Shown: one piece after another, positions 54,216-62,522 of the stretch
How the letters are laid out: each line of letters opens with the position of its first letter
Numbering within the stretch: the stretch's first letter is position 1
Assembly: GCA_949741925.1 (NCBI GenBank)
Contig: CATJOY010000047.1
Location: forward strand, 1-64,000
Length of the DNA stretch: 64,000 nt
From: an uncultured Desulfovibrionaceae bacterium
GTDB lineage: Bacteria > Desulfobacterota > Desulfovibrionia > Desulfovibrionales > Desulfovibrionaceae
Direction of reading: 5' to 3'
Made by a program: the position numbers and the translations under genes
Notes under the pieces: model-generated
Databases searched by the model: none
What the model was told of the DNA's origin: nothing
The model's input: only the letters and a program-made list of their open reading frames with translations

Positions 54216-55730
54216 ATGATGAGTTCCTTGTATATTAGCGCAACCGGGTTACGGACGCACGGCGAAGGCATGGCTTCAATAGGCAATAATCTGGCCAACG
54301 TGAACACTGTCGGCTTTAAGCAGTCCATGATGCTTTACGAAGACCTGCTGAGTAGCGGAGTCAACGCCTCATCCAACTATGTCACCAACATGTCTCAGTG
54401 CGGTATGGGCTCGAGCGTTCTGACCAACCGGACGTTGTTTCTTCAAGGAGGCTTTGAAGCCGGCAACGATCCCATGGATTTAGCCATATCGGGAGGCGGT
54501 TTCTTCGGAGTCGCCAAAGATTCAGTTCTGGAATATACCCGAGCCGGGAACTTCCGTTTTGATAAAGAGGGCAACCTGATCGATCCCAGCGGCTTTAGCC
54601 TGATGGGGCACAAAGTCACTAACGGAGTTGTCTCCGCCGGGGCAGAGCCCATTAAGCTGGACCTTGTTTCCGATAACGGTGAGGGCCGCATGCCCGCTAA
54701 AGCCACCGGTTTTGTGAGCCTGATTGAAAATCTGGGCAGCACGGAAGATAGGAGCGGCGGCGGGGAGAGCCCCTTCTTCAGCCTGGCCGCAAATTGGAAT
54801 GGCACCTCCGAGACCGATCCGCTCAGCGCTTCGCAGTATAGCCACGCATCGCCCATCACCGTGTATGACGATGCCGGAAACATGCATACGCTGACGGCCT
54901 ATTTTGACTATGTCGGAACCAGCGACGGGAAAAAAGTTTACGAGTATGTGCTTGGCGTGGACCCGGCCTCCGATGCCTCCGCCGCCGCAGGGACTGTGGG
55001 AGCCGGTTTGCTCGCAGCAGGCACGCTGACCTTCTCTGCGCAAGGAAGCCTTGAAGATATGACCATGTTCAATGCCCCTTCCGACGGCAATCCTGCCAAT
55101 CTTTCGGGGTGGACGGCGGCTTCTTTCAGCGCAGACGGAACTCCCAGAATTACAGCAAACCTCGCCGGTGCTACAGCGGCCCAAAACATCAGCATAGATT
55201 TTGGTCTGGAGATGGGAGGGAGCTGGAGCGGCGGCTATGCCACGGCAGCCGATCTGGCGGCGAATCCCGAGGGTGTGTATGCCGGAACCGGGAAACCTGC
55301 CCGGGCTTCCTCGTGCACAAGCTACGAGGGCGCTTCGGCCAGCGTCAGCCAGAGCCAGGATGGCTATACCGAGGGCTTTATCCAGAGCCTCGCCGTGGAT
55401 GGAGAAGGCTACCTGACCGGCAAGTACAGCAATAACCAGAGCATGCAGCTATACCGTATTCCGCTGTACCGTTTTACCAGCCAGGATAACCTTACCCTGG
55501 AGGGCAGCAACCACTATTCGGCGTCGGATGAAGTTGGGGCTATTGAGTCGGGATTTCCCGGTGAAGAGAATTTTGGTGCGATTCGTGGCCAGGAACTCGA
55601 GCAATCCAATGTGGACATGGCCAGGGAATTCACAACCATGATCACGACCCAGCGCGGTTTTCAGATGAACAGCAAGGTTATCACCACCTCAGACCAGTTG
55701 CTTCAGAAGGCCTTGGAAATCAAGCGCTAG
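54216..55730 (+). CDS. flgE: Flagellar hook protein FlgE
   Basis: 504 residues. N-terminal Flg_bb_rod (MSSLYISATGLRTHGEGM, ANVNTVGFKQSM), a central variable hook domain rich in Ser/Gly/Thr, and the C-terminal Flg_bbr motif (EQSNVDMAREFTTMITTQRGFQ ending in KALEIKR). Exported through the flagellar type III machine, it polymerises into the hook. Two ATGs are adjacent (54216, 54219), behind an AGGAGAAG site. No other flagellar gene is in the window, so this is a lone flagellar gene with its own promoter. Confidence 0.9.
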   Translation: MMSSLYISATGLRTHGEGMASIGNNLANVNTVGFKQSMMLYEDLLSSGVNASSNYVTNMSQCGMGSSVLTNRTLFLQGGFEAGNDPMDLAISGGGFFGVAKDSVLEYTRAGNFRFDKEGNLIDPSGFSLMGHKVTNGVVSAGAEPIKLDLVSDNGEGRMPAKATGFVSLIENLGSTEDRSGGGESPFFSLAANWNGTSETDPLSASQYSHASPITVYDDAGNMHTLTAYFDYVGTSDGKKVYEYVLGVDPASDASAAAGTVGAGLLAAGTLTFSAQGSLEDMTMFNAPSDGNPANLSGWTAASFSADGTPRITANLAGATAAQNISIDFGLEMGGSWSGGYATAADLAANPEGVYAGTGKPARASSCTSYEGASASVSQSQDGYTEGFIQSLAVDGEGYLTGKYSNNQSMQLYRIPLYRFTSQDNLTLEGSNHYSASDEVGAIESGFPGEENFGAIRGQELEQSNVDMAREFTTMITTQRGFQMNSKVITTSDQLLQKALEIKR

Positions 55731-55798
55731 ATACAGATTCTCAAGGAAGCATTTACGGCCAATCCGCCGCTACAAGGCAGAGCGCCGCGAAGAAGAGT

Positions 55799-55834
55799 CC
55801 GGCAAAACCAGCAGGTTTTGCCGGGCAATTTTTT
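55799..55834 (+). terminator. Terminator of flgE
   Basis: CCGGCAAAACC (55799-55809), loop AGCA, GGTTTTGCCGG (55814-55824), then GCAATTTTTT. A strong hairpin. Confidence 0.85.
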
Positions 55835-56007
55835 CACCGGGCGGCAACGCAAACACATTCTCCAGGCGATAGGTGCTTTGATCAAGTCTTTGTCGGCATC
55901 AGGGGTGCCCCAAGTACATCGTTCCCCCCTTGATCCGGTGAGCCCGCTTGGGCGTCTCTGCGCGAGAGCATTGAGGAATCCGGCGCTCGAGCCGTTGCCG
56001 AGATGCT

Positions 56008-57441
56008 CTACTTGCCAATACAGAACTTGGAAAAGATCGTGCCGAGGATATCGTCAGGGGTGGAAACGCCGATGATTTCTTCCAGAAAGGCGGCCATGGA
56101 ATCCAGGCGAAGCCCTAAGAGATCAGGCGGAACGCTTGCATCCAGATCATCCAGCAGGGCCTCTCCTTCCTCGATAGCCCGGGCCAGCAGCCGGGATTGA
56201 CGGAGGTTGGGGGTGGTGTCCGACGCGCCGATGCCGCCCTCAAGCTCGGCCCGGCGCATAAGCAGCTCCCGGAGCCGGGAGGCCAGCGCCTCAAGACCGG
56301 TGCCCAGTTTGGCGGAAACTGCGGCCTGGGGCAGACCGAGCAAGGAAGCGTTTGCAAGAAGGAAGCGCCGTTGTTCTTCCGGCAAGGCGTCTATTTTGTT
56401 GGGCACCAGGAGAATTTTTTCTCGGTAGCGCTCAATGAATTTATGGTCCTGGCTGCCAAGGCCGCGCCCCGCGTCGAACAACAGCAAAATGACGTCTGCC
56501 TGGTCAACCAGATCCCGACCCAAGCGCAGCCCTTCCAACTCCACGCTATCCGCTTCGGCCGGCGAGGCCCGAAGCCCCGCTGTATCCACGAGCCGCAGGG
56601 GCAGGCCTTCAAGATCGATGGATTCTTCAATAAAATCACGGGTGGTGCCCGGAACCGGGGAGACAATGGCCCGTTCCCGGCCGAGCAGGGCATTGAGCAG
56701 GCTGGATTTACCCATGTTGACCTGTCCGGCTAATACGGCCAGGGCTCCTTCGCGCCAGAGGCGGGATCTTTTATAGCCCGCGAGCAGATCGGCAGCCTCC
56801 TGCAGAAAGTCTTGTAATCGGGTGCGAAGAGCCGGGGCATCAAAGTCGCTGGTATCGTCCTCGGCAAAATCCACGGCCAGGGTTACTTCTGCACGCAGGG
56901 CATCCAGGGTTGAGCGCAGGGTGTGGATGCGTTTCCCCATGGCTCCGGCAAGCCTGGCCCCGGCCAGACGCAGACCATCGCGGCTCGGGGCCGCGATCAT
57001 TTCGGCAATGGCCTCGGCTTGGGGCAGATCATATTTACCGTTGCAAAACCCTCGGTAGGTGAATTCCCCGGGCCGGGCAGTCCTGGCTCCTGAGGCGAGC
57101 ACCGCGTCCAGAATGGCCCGCAGAATGGCCGGGCCACCGTGACAGTGGATTTCCGCCACGTCTTCGCCGGTGGCTGTGGCCGGACCAGGCATAAAGACTA
57201 CCAAAACCTCGTCGATGCGCTCGAGGCGCCGTGGGAGGGAGCCGGGCCCGGCGCAAGGGGCGCCGTAAATCCAACCGTGGTGGAGCATTCTGGGGGTAAA
57301 GGAAAAGCCCGGTTTATCGGAAACCGGGCGAAAGAGACGTTCAAGAATAGCCCGGGAATACGGGCCGCTGATGCGAATAATGCCGAGAGCCGCTTGCCCG
57401 GGCGCTGTAGCAACGGCGGCAATGGTATCGTTCTCAAACAT
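56008..57441 (-). CDS. mnmE: tRNA modification GTPase MnmE (TrmE)
   Basis: 477 residues, making the cmnm5 group on uridine 34 of tRNA together with MnmG. N-terminal folate-binding domain (FENDTIAAVATAPGQAALGIIRISG), helical domain, G domain with GQVNMGKSSLL (G1, slightly unusual), DTAG (G3) and NKID (G4), and the invariant C-terminal CIGK. Last gene of the rpmH-mnmE block. Confidence 0.95.
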   Translation of the reverse strand: MFENDTIAAVATAPGQAALGIIRISGPYSRAILERLFRPVSDKPGFSFTPRMLHHGWIYGAPCAGPGSLPRRLERIDEVLVVFMPGPATATGEDVAEIHCHGGPAILRAILDAVLASGARTARPGEFTYRGFCNGKYDLPQAEAIAEMIAAPSRDGLRLAGARLAGAMGKRIHTLRSTLDALRAEVTLAVDFAEDDTSDFDAPALRTRLQDFLQEAADLLAGYKRSRLWREGALAVLAGQVNMGKSSLLNALLGRERAIVSPVPGTTRDFIEESIDLEGLPLRLVDTAGLRASPAEADSVELEGLRLGRDLVDQADVILLLFDAGRGLGSQDHKFIERYREKILLVPNKIDALPEEQRRFLLANASLLGLPQAAVSAKLGTGLEALASRLRELLMRRAELEGGIGASDTTPNLRQSRLLARAIEEGEALLDDLDASVPPDLLGLRLDSMAAFLEEIIGVSTPDDILGTIFSKFCIGK

Positions 57442-57464
57442 GATGTGCGGCTGCCCCTGCAGAC

Positions 57465-58652
57465 TCAGCGCTCTTCTCCGGCGCCGGCTGCCGCCTGCTC
57501 AGCGCGCCGTCCGGGCTGGCCGGAGGCTTGGCGGCGCGGGGCGATGATGACGCGTTTCATTTCGCCATCGCCTTTGCTGTGCGTCTGCACAACGTCATCA
57601 TCTTGAAGCGTCAGGTGAATGATGCGCCGCTGATAGGAGGAAAGAGGCCGGGTCATTTGGGTCCGCCCACTTTCCCTAACCTTTCCGGCCAGGGAAAGGG
57701 CCAGTTCCCGCAGGCGTTCATCCTGGCGCTGGCGGTAGTCTCCGGCATCGACGTGGACCCGAGCCAGGCATTGCAGCTTATTGGAAATAATGCGGGTAGC
57801 CAGATACTGCACCGAGGCCAGGGTTTGGCCGTCACGGCCGATCAACAGGCCGGGATCATCCCCCCCGTCAACGGAAACATGGATGGTGTTTTCCGCAACG
57901 CGCACACTATATTCGGCTTCTCCCAAGAGCGGGGCGACCAGCCGTTGCAGGGTTTCCCGGGTCACGGTGATGATTTCTTGTTCATTCAGCTCTGTAAGCG
58001 GGCGACGGGGCAGATCCTCAACACCGGCGTCATCGTCATCGCTATTTCTTTCGGGCCCTTTGTTTCTTGCTTCCCGGGCCGGGCGTTCATTCCGCTCCTG
58101 CCCGTCAGCGCTTCCTGCGGCTTTGGCACGGCCGCGGGTGGCGCGTTGCATGGAACCGACTGAGCGGCTCCGGCCTTTGCTCCGGGGCTTTTCTTCGCTT
58201 GTCGGCAGTCCCTCAGGCTCCTGAGATTCGGTACTGGGAGAATTTTCAGCCGGCGGCATCTCCCGGGCTGCAAGGGCATCGCTTTTCCGTTTTTCCGAGA
58301 GAGCGGGGCGAGTGCTCCGGGAGGAGGCGGCCTGGGCTTTGGGGCGCGGAGAATCTTCCGCTACCGGCCGGGCCGGGGCGGGTTTGGGGTCCGCCTGCCT
58401 GCGGGAAGAGGGGGCTTTAGCGGTTTTTCCCTGTTTGACGCCGCTGCGGGGGAGGGAGTCGATAACACTTTCAAAAGCTACCCGGCGCGCCCTGATGGTG
58501 GCCTTGCGAGCACCCACCAGGCCGAAAATGCCGGCTTTGGCGTCGCTAATAATATCTATTTCCAGTTTTTCCCGGGGCTCATCAAAAAACGAACAGGCTG
58601 CCTGTATTGCGGCGTCAAGAGTTTTCCCCTGAAATTCCTTATATTCGCTCAT
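57465..58652 (-). CDS. jag: Jag/KhpB RNA-binding protein
   Basis: 395 residues: Jag-N domain (residues ~1-50, DAKAGIFGLVGARKATI), a long Ser/Lys/Arg-rich disordered section (~80-230), a KH domain with GRDGQTLAS, and an R3H domain (DDDVVQTHSKGDGEMKRVII). Jag proteins bind RNA and affect cell elongation/membrane insertion. Start 58652 has AAGGAC. Sits directly after yidC, its usual partner. Confidence 0.9.
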   Translation of the reverse strand: MSEYKEFQGKTLDAAIQAACSFFDEPREKLEIDIISDAKAGIFGLVGARKATIRARRVAFESVIDSLPRSGVKQGKTAKAPSSRRQADPKPAPARPVAEDSPRPKAQAASSRSTRPALSEKRKSDALAAREMPPAENSPSTESQEPEGLPTSEEKPRSKGRSRSVGSMQRATRGRAKAAGSADGQERNERPAREARNKGPERNSDDDDAGVEDLPRRPLTELNEQEIITVTRETLQRLVAPLLGEAEYSVRVAENTIHVSVDGGDDPGLLIGRDGQTLASVQYLATRIISNKLQCLARVHVDAGDYRQRQDERLRELALSLAGKVRESGRTQMTRPLSSYQRRIIHLTLQDDDVVQTHSKGDGEMKRVIIAPRRQASGQPGRRAEQAAAGAGEER

Positions 58653-58713
58653 GCTTTTTAGTCCTTGAACGAGCGGAGGCCGGATTCGGCCCCCGCCCGC
58701 TTCGGCTGAAATC

Positions 58714-60303
58714 TTAGGCTTTGCGCAATTGCCACCACTGCTGACCAATAGAAATAATGTTGTTGGTCAGCCAGTAGATGACCAGACCGGCGGGGAAGTT
58801 CAAAAAAAGGAAGGTAAAGACGACCGGCATGATCATCATAATCTTCCGCTGGGTAGGATCGCCTGTGCTGGGGGTCAGCCATTGTTGCAGGAACATGGTG
58901 CCGCCCATGAGAATCGGGGTGATATAGTAGGGATCTTTAGCGGAAAGGTCGGCCAGCCAGATCAAGTCTGTAAAAGGAAGCGTCGGGATAAACGAAGCGT
59001 GGCGCAACTCGATGGCTCCAAGCAACCCTTGGTACAGGCCGAAAAAGACCGGAATCTGCACCACAATGGGCAGGCAGCCGCCCATGGGGTTGACCTTATA
59101 GGTCTTGTAGAGCTGCATTATCTCCCTGTTCATAGCCTCTCTATCATCCTTGTGCTTTTCCTTGATCTTCATCATCATGGGCTGGAGCTTCTTCATCTGC
59201 TGCATCGATTTATAGCTTTTATGGGAGAGAGGCCAGAGAATGATTTTTACCAGCAGAGTCAGCAGGATGATGGCAACGCCGTAGTTGTGGACAAAGCCAT
59301 AGAAAAAGTTCAGCAGCCAGATCAGAGGGCGGGATATGAAGCTGAAGAACCCGTAGCGCATGATTGAGGACATTTTTTCCGGCAGCATGCTGATCTGCTG
59401 CTGATCTTTGGGGCCAAGGTAATAGAGGCAGGCGACCTCTCCGGGGATATCCGCCCGCACGGCAGTCGTTTCTTCAACAGCCACCCGGTAGACGCCGTTT
59501 TGGAGTTTGGCGCGCACGGCCAAGGCATCGGCTTGGGGGCTGACAACCGCCGCAAAATAGTTGCTCATGATCCCGGCCCAGTTGATTTTTCCGCTGGGGT
59601 TCAGGCCTTTTTCAAGAGAGTTGTTATCCGTCTCTTCGCTAAAGCTGCCGTCCAGATCATAGGCAATGCGGGTGAAGTTATGGTCCGCGCCGGTGATATC
59701 GAATCTAGCGGTATCCACGGTAAACCCGAGGCGAATCTCCCGAGCCGAGTCCGCAAGCAGGGTTACTTTTTCCCTGATGGCGTAACTGGCGGCGTCAAGC
59801 GTCAAATCCCGGCGGATTCGCAGACCGTTGACCTCACCGTGAAACGTCAGGGTGGCGGTTTGCCCTTCGCTAAGGGTTACGTCGCCGCCGTCATAGCTCC
59901 ATGAGCCGGTGTGCCACGAGGGGGCTCCGTTGACCAACAGCCCTAACGGGGCCATGGCTGAGGCCGCGGCGTTGATCATCTCCACAGGCGGTGAATTAGG
60001 TTCAAGGCCGGCGTTGTATTTTTTGAGGCTGAAGCTGTGCAGAATGCCGCCACCGGTATAGAAAGCGGCGGTATAGAGCGGGGTTTCAACCTGGATTACC
60101 CGGCCGGCGGAAGGCGGGTACACCGGAATGGGCGCGGCGGGGTCCGGAAGAGGGGCCGGAGTGTTTTCTCCGGATAGTGTTGCAGGTTGTTCCTGCGGCG
60201 GCGGGGGCGGGGTTATCCAGCCCATATACGTGGCCAAATAGTTCCAGCCGATAAGAATAACAAGGCTTGCGGCAATGGCGATAACGGTTCGTTTAATTTC
60301 CAT
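58714..60303 (-). CDS. yidC: Membrane protein insertase YidC
   Basis: 529 residues: an N-terminal anchor, a large periplasmic domain (~60-320) and the five-helix core with FYGFVHNYGVAIILLTLLVKI, KSYKSMQQMKKLQPMM and GGCLPIVVQIPVFFGLY. Inserts small inner-membrane proteins, with or without Sec. Follows yidD by 6 bases. Confidence 0.95.
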   Translation of the reverse strand: MEIKRTVIAIAASLVILIGWNYLATYMGWITPPPPPQEQPATLSGENTPAPLPDPAAPIPVYPPSAGRVIQVETPLYTAAFYTGGGILHSFSLKKYNAGLEPNSPPVEMINAAASAMAPLGLLVNGAPSWHTGSWSYDGGDVTLSEGQTATLTFHGEVNGLRIRRDLTLDAASYAIREKVTLLADSAREIRLGFTVDTARFDITGADHNFTRIAYDLDGSFSEETDNNSLEKGLNPSGKINWAGIMSNYFAAVVSPQADALAVRAKLQNGVYRVAVEETTAVRADIPGEVACLYYLGPKDQQQISMLPEKMSSIMRYGFFSFISRPLIWLLNFFYGFVHNYGVAIILLTLLVKIILWPLSHKSYKSMQQMKKLQPMMMKIKEKHKDDREAMNREIMQLYKTYKVNPMGGCLPIVVQIPVFFGLYQGLLGAIELRHASFIPTLPFTDLIWLADLSAKDPYYITPILMGGTMFLQQWLTPSTGDPTQRKIMMIMPVVFTFLFLNFPAGLVIYWLTNNIISIGQQWWQLRKA

Positions 60304-60309
60304 AACGGG

Positions 60310-60567
60310 TTAACGGCTCCTGTGAGAATCGGGCAAGGGCGGCACCGGGTCATAACCGCAACCGCCCCAGGGGTGACAGCGAAGAATGCGGCGGATGGCG
60401 TAAAAGCCGCCGCGGACAATGCCGTGACGCAGGATAGCCTCAAGGGCATAGCTGGAACAGGTGGGCCGGTAGCGGCATGCCGGCGGCAACAGCGGAGAGA
60501 TGCAGTATTTATATATCCGTATAGGGATGACGGCTGCCGCGCGCACATACTGAAGAAGCTTTGTCAT
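60310..60567 (-). CDS. yidD: YidD, membrane protein insertion efficiency factor
   Basis: 85 residues with the three-cysteine core ([17 protein letters not shown] and [13 protein letters not shown]) of the YidD/Haemolysin family. Works with YidC. Sits between rnpA and yidC as usual. Confidence 0.93.
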   Translation of the reverse strand: MTKLLQYVRAAAVIPIRIYKYCISPLLPPACRYRPTCSSYALEAILRHGIVRGGFYAIRRILRCHPWGGCGYDPVPPLPDSHRSR

Positions 60568-60603
60568 AGCATTCTCGGCTGCCCCGCACCGAATATCCTT
60601 ATT

Positions 60604-60984
60604 TCAGGGTGCGGGAGAGGAACCCCGCCCGCGGTTCTTGCCCGCCAGGTTCGCGAAAAGGGGCAGCAATTCCTGTTCCACAAGGCGCAAAGTAAGAGTA
60701 TCCGGCTCCAAACCACGTTTGGGCAGGATCACCATATCAACACCATATGGAAGAAGAGCAGCATGCAGACGAAACGCCTCCCGCAAAAGACGCCTTACGC
60801 GGTTACGCCGTACGGCGTTTCCTGTCTTTCGGGTCACGGTAATTCCGAGACGCCACGCCTTGCTGTTCTCTTCCCGGCGCAGAACAAAAAGAACAAAATT
60901 CCGGGAATAAAAACGGCGGCCTGCGTCATAGCACAGGAGAAAGTCAGGCCGCCGGGTCAAGCGATGTGAGGCCGGAAGACTCAA
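60604..60984 (-). CDS. rnpA: Ribonuclease P protein component
   Basis: 126 residues. Conserved RNR-type helix [14 protein letters not shown] and the [10 protein letters not shown] strand. Starts at TTG (60984) which overlaps the rpmH stop. RnpA partners the P RNA to cut tRNA precursors. Confidence 0.93.
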   Translation of the reverse strand: MSLPASHRLTRRPDFLLCYDAGRRFYSRNFVLFVLRREENSKAWRLGITVTRKTGNAVRRNRVRRLLREAFRLHAALLPYGVDMVILPKRGLEPDTLTLRLVEQELLPLFANLAGKNRGRGSSPAP

Positions 60985-61115
60985 ACGCTTAATCTTTTGC
61001 GGCCTTTGGCTCTTCTGCGGCGCAGGATGGCGCGGCCGCCGGGAGTGCTCATCCGCGCGCGGAAACCGTGAGTTCTTTTGCGCTTGATCCGGCTGGGTTG
61101 ATAGGTTCTCTTCAT
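60981..61115 (-). CDS. rpmH: 50S ribosomal protein L34
   Basis: 44 residues, [20 protein letters not shown] at the start and GRKRLSV at the end, the classic L34 sequence. AAGGAG ribosome-binding site upstream of the ATG at 61115. It opens the conserved rpmH-rnpA-yidD-yidC-jag-mnmE block. Confidence 0.97.
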   Translation of the reverse strand: MKRTYQPSRIKRKRTHGFRARMSTPGGRAILRRRRAKGRKRLSV

Positions 61116-61395
61116 ACTCTGCTCCTTGAGAATTATATGAACGGGATTACTTACTGGTTTCCTTGGCCCGAGTCAAGGAAGCTTGCCCGGAATTCCCAAA
61201 AAAAGCGCATATAGTCCCGCTAAAGAGGGGGGGGGGAGGCTTGGCGAGGGGATAGAGGGAAGGGAATCATTCTCCTGATGGGGATAGGGGTGAGCACTCC
61301 CCGAACGGCGCCCCTGCCCACCTCCGCGTTCATTGACAAAATAACAGATTCCGGTCATAGCCGAAAAACGTTATTTTTTTCCTCCAGGAGGACTT

Positions 61396-62133
61396 ATGCG
61401 TAAGAAGAGTATCCTAATCTTTGTTGTTCTGTTCGTCCTCGCGGGCTGTAAAGTCGGCTCTATGGCTGACGCGGGAGCGGATCTTTTTACCGCGGCAACG
61501 ATCAGTAACGAGGAACTGATCCAAGTTTCTCAGGAGATGCGCGCTCAGGGCGATGCTGAAGCCAAGGTGGCCCCGGCCGGCAATAAATACGCCAAACGGC
61601 TTGACCGGCTGATCAAAAAACACCGGAATGAGGATGGTCTCAGCCTAAACTATAAGGTCTATCTTACTCAAGATATCAACGCCAACGCCACGGCCGATGG
61701 CTCTATCCGGGTCTACTCGGGCATCATGGATATGATGACAGATCAGGAATTGTTGTTCATTCTCGGTCATGAAATAGGGCACGTCAAGGATGGCGACAGC
61801 TTGGATAAAATTCGTACTGCCTACACGGCTTCGGCGGCGCGCAAGGGGGCTTCCGCCCTCGGCGGAGCGGCAGGGGCCCTCAGCGATTCCGTGCTCGGCG
61901 ATTTGCTGGAGACCGTGCTTAACGCGCAGTTCTCCCAATCTCAGGAATCGGATGCAGATGCCTACGGCTATGCTTTCATGAAGAAGTACGGCTACGATAC
62001 CAAGGCTGCTGTTTCTGCCCTGAAAAAGCTTGAAAGCCTTGGCGCGAGCGGCGGTTTCCTTTCCAGTCATCCCAACTCAGGCGAGCGGGCCAAGGCTGTT
62101 GAGGCTATGATTCAGGCCGACGCAAAGAAGTAG
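61396..62133 (+). CDS. M48 family metalloprotease lipoprotein
   Basis: 245 residues. Signal with lipobox LAGC (Cys18), then the zinc motif HEIGH (His125, Glu126, His129) and the third ligand Glu in ESDADAYGY, as in LoiP/YcaL-type envelope proteases. Helps in outer-membrane protein quality control. AGGAGG site. Diverges from rpmH across 280 bases that include a G8 run (about 61227-61234). Confidence 0.87.
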   Translation: MRKKSILIFVVLFVLAGCKVGSMADAGADLFTAATISNEELIQVSQEMRAQGDAEAKVAPAGNKYAKRLDRLIKKHRNEDGLSLNYKVYLTQDINANATADGSIRVYSGIMDMMTDQELLFILGHEIGHVKDGDSLDKIRTAYTASAARKGASALGGAAGALSDSVLGDLLETVLNAQFSQSQESDADAYGYAFMKKYGYDTKAAVSALKKLESLGASGGFLSSHPNSGERAKAVEAMIQADAKK

Positions 62134-62522
62134 GTTCTTTCCAGGTCCGGTATCTCCGGCCGCGTTGGGACGCGGCCGGAGGTAGGCCGATTTACGCGGA
62201 TTAGTCATTGCAGGCGGGAGTACTCCCGCCTCTTTTTTTATCCGGGATCGGTGGCGCAGCATGGTGTTGCTCCCAGGGTAAGAGGATGATTATCGGCAAG
62301 CCTTTCTTGATATGGTCTTTTCCGGCTGGTACGTTGGGAATACCCTCGGCCTGCGCTCAAGGGGAAGCCATTCCGTGAGAAACAGTACCCGTCCGACAGG
62401 AAAATCGGTTGCGGTCGCGCCAAGCTCGAGTCTTGCTGTGGGGCTTCTCGTGCTCTCGGTCTCATGGTCAAAGGGGAGAGAACAGCTGCAAACGGCGGGT
62501 AGATGACCGCAGAGGAGGAAGA
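62134..62522. other. Gap between the M48 protease and the antiporter
   Basis: No gene. Has a strong hairpin CTCCGGCCGCGT/ACGCGGCCGGAG (62154-62181) without T run, then the terminator listed next. The GAGGAGGAAGA site of the next gene is at the end. Confidence 0.5.
62212..62239 (+). terminator. Terminator of the M48 protease gene
   Basis: Perfect inverted repeat AGGCGGGAGT/ACTCCCGCCT (62212-62231), then CTTTTTTT. Confidence 0.8.

Noticed and set aside
61227-61234. G8 run upstream of the M48 gene as a phase-variation switch
   Set aside because: It is outside coding sequence and not placed between promoter boxes I can recognise; short for a switch.
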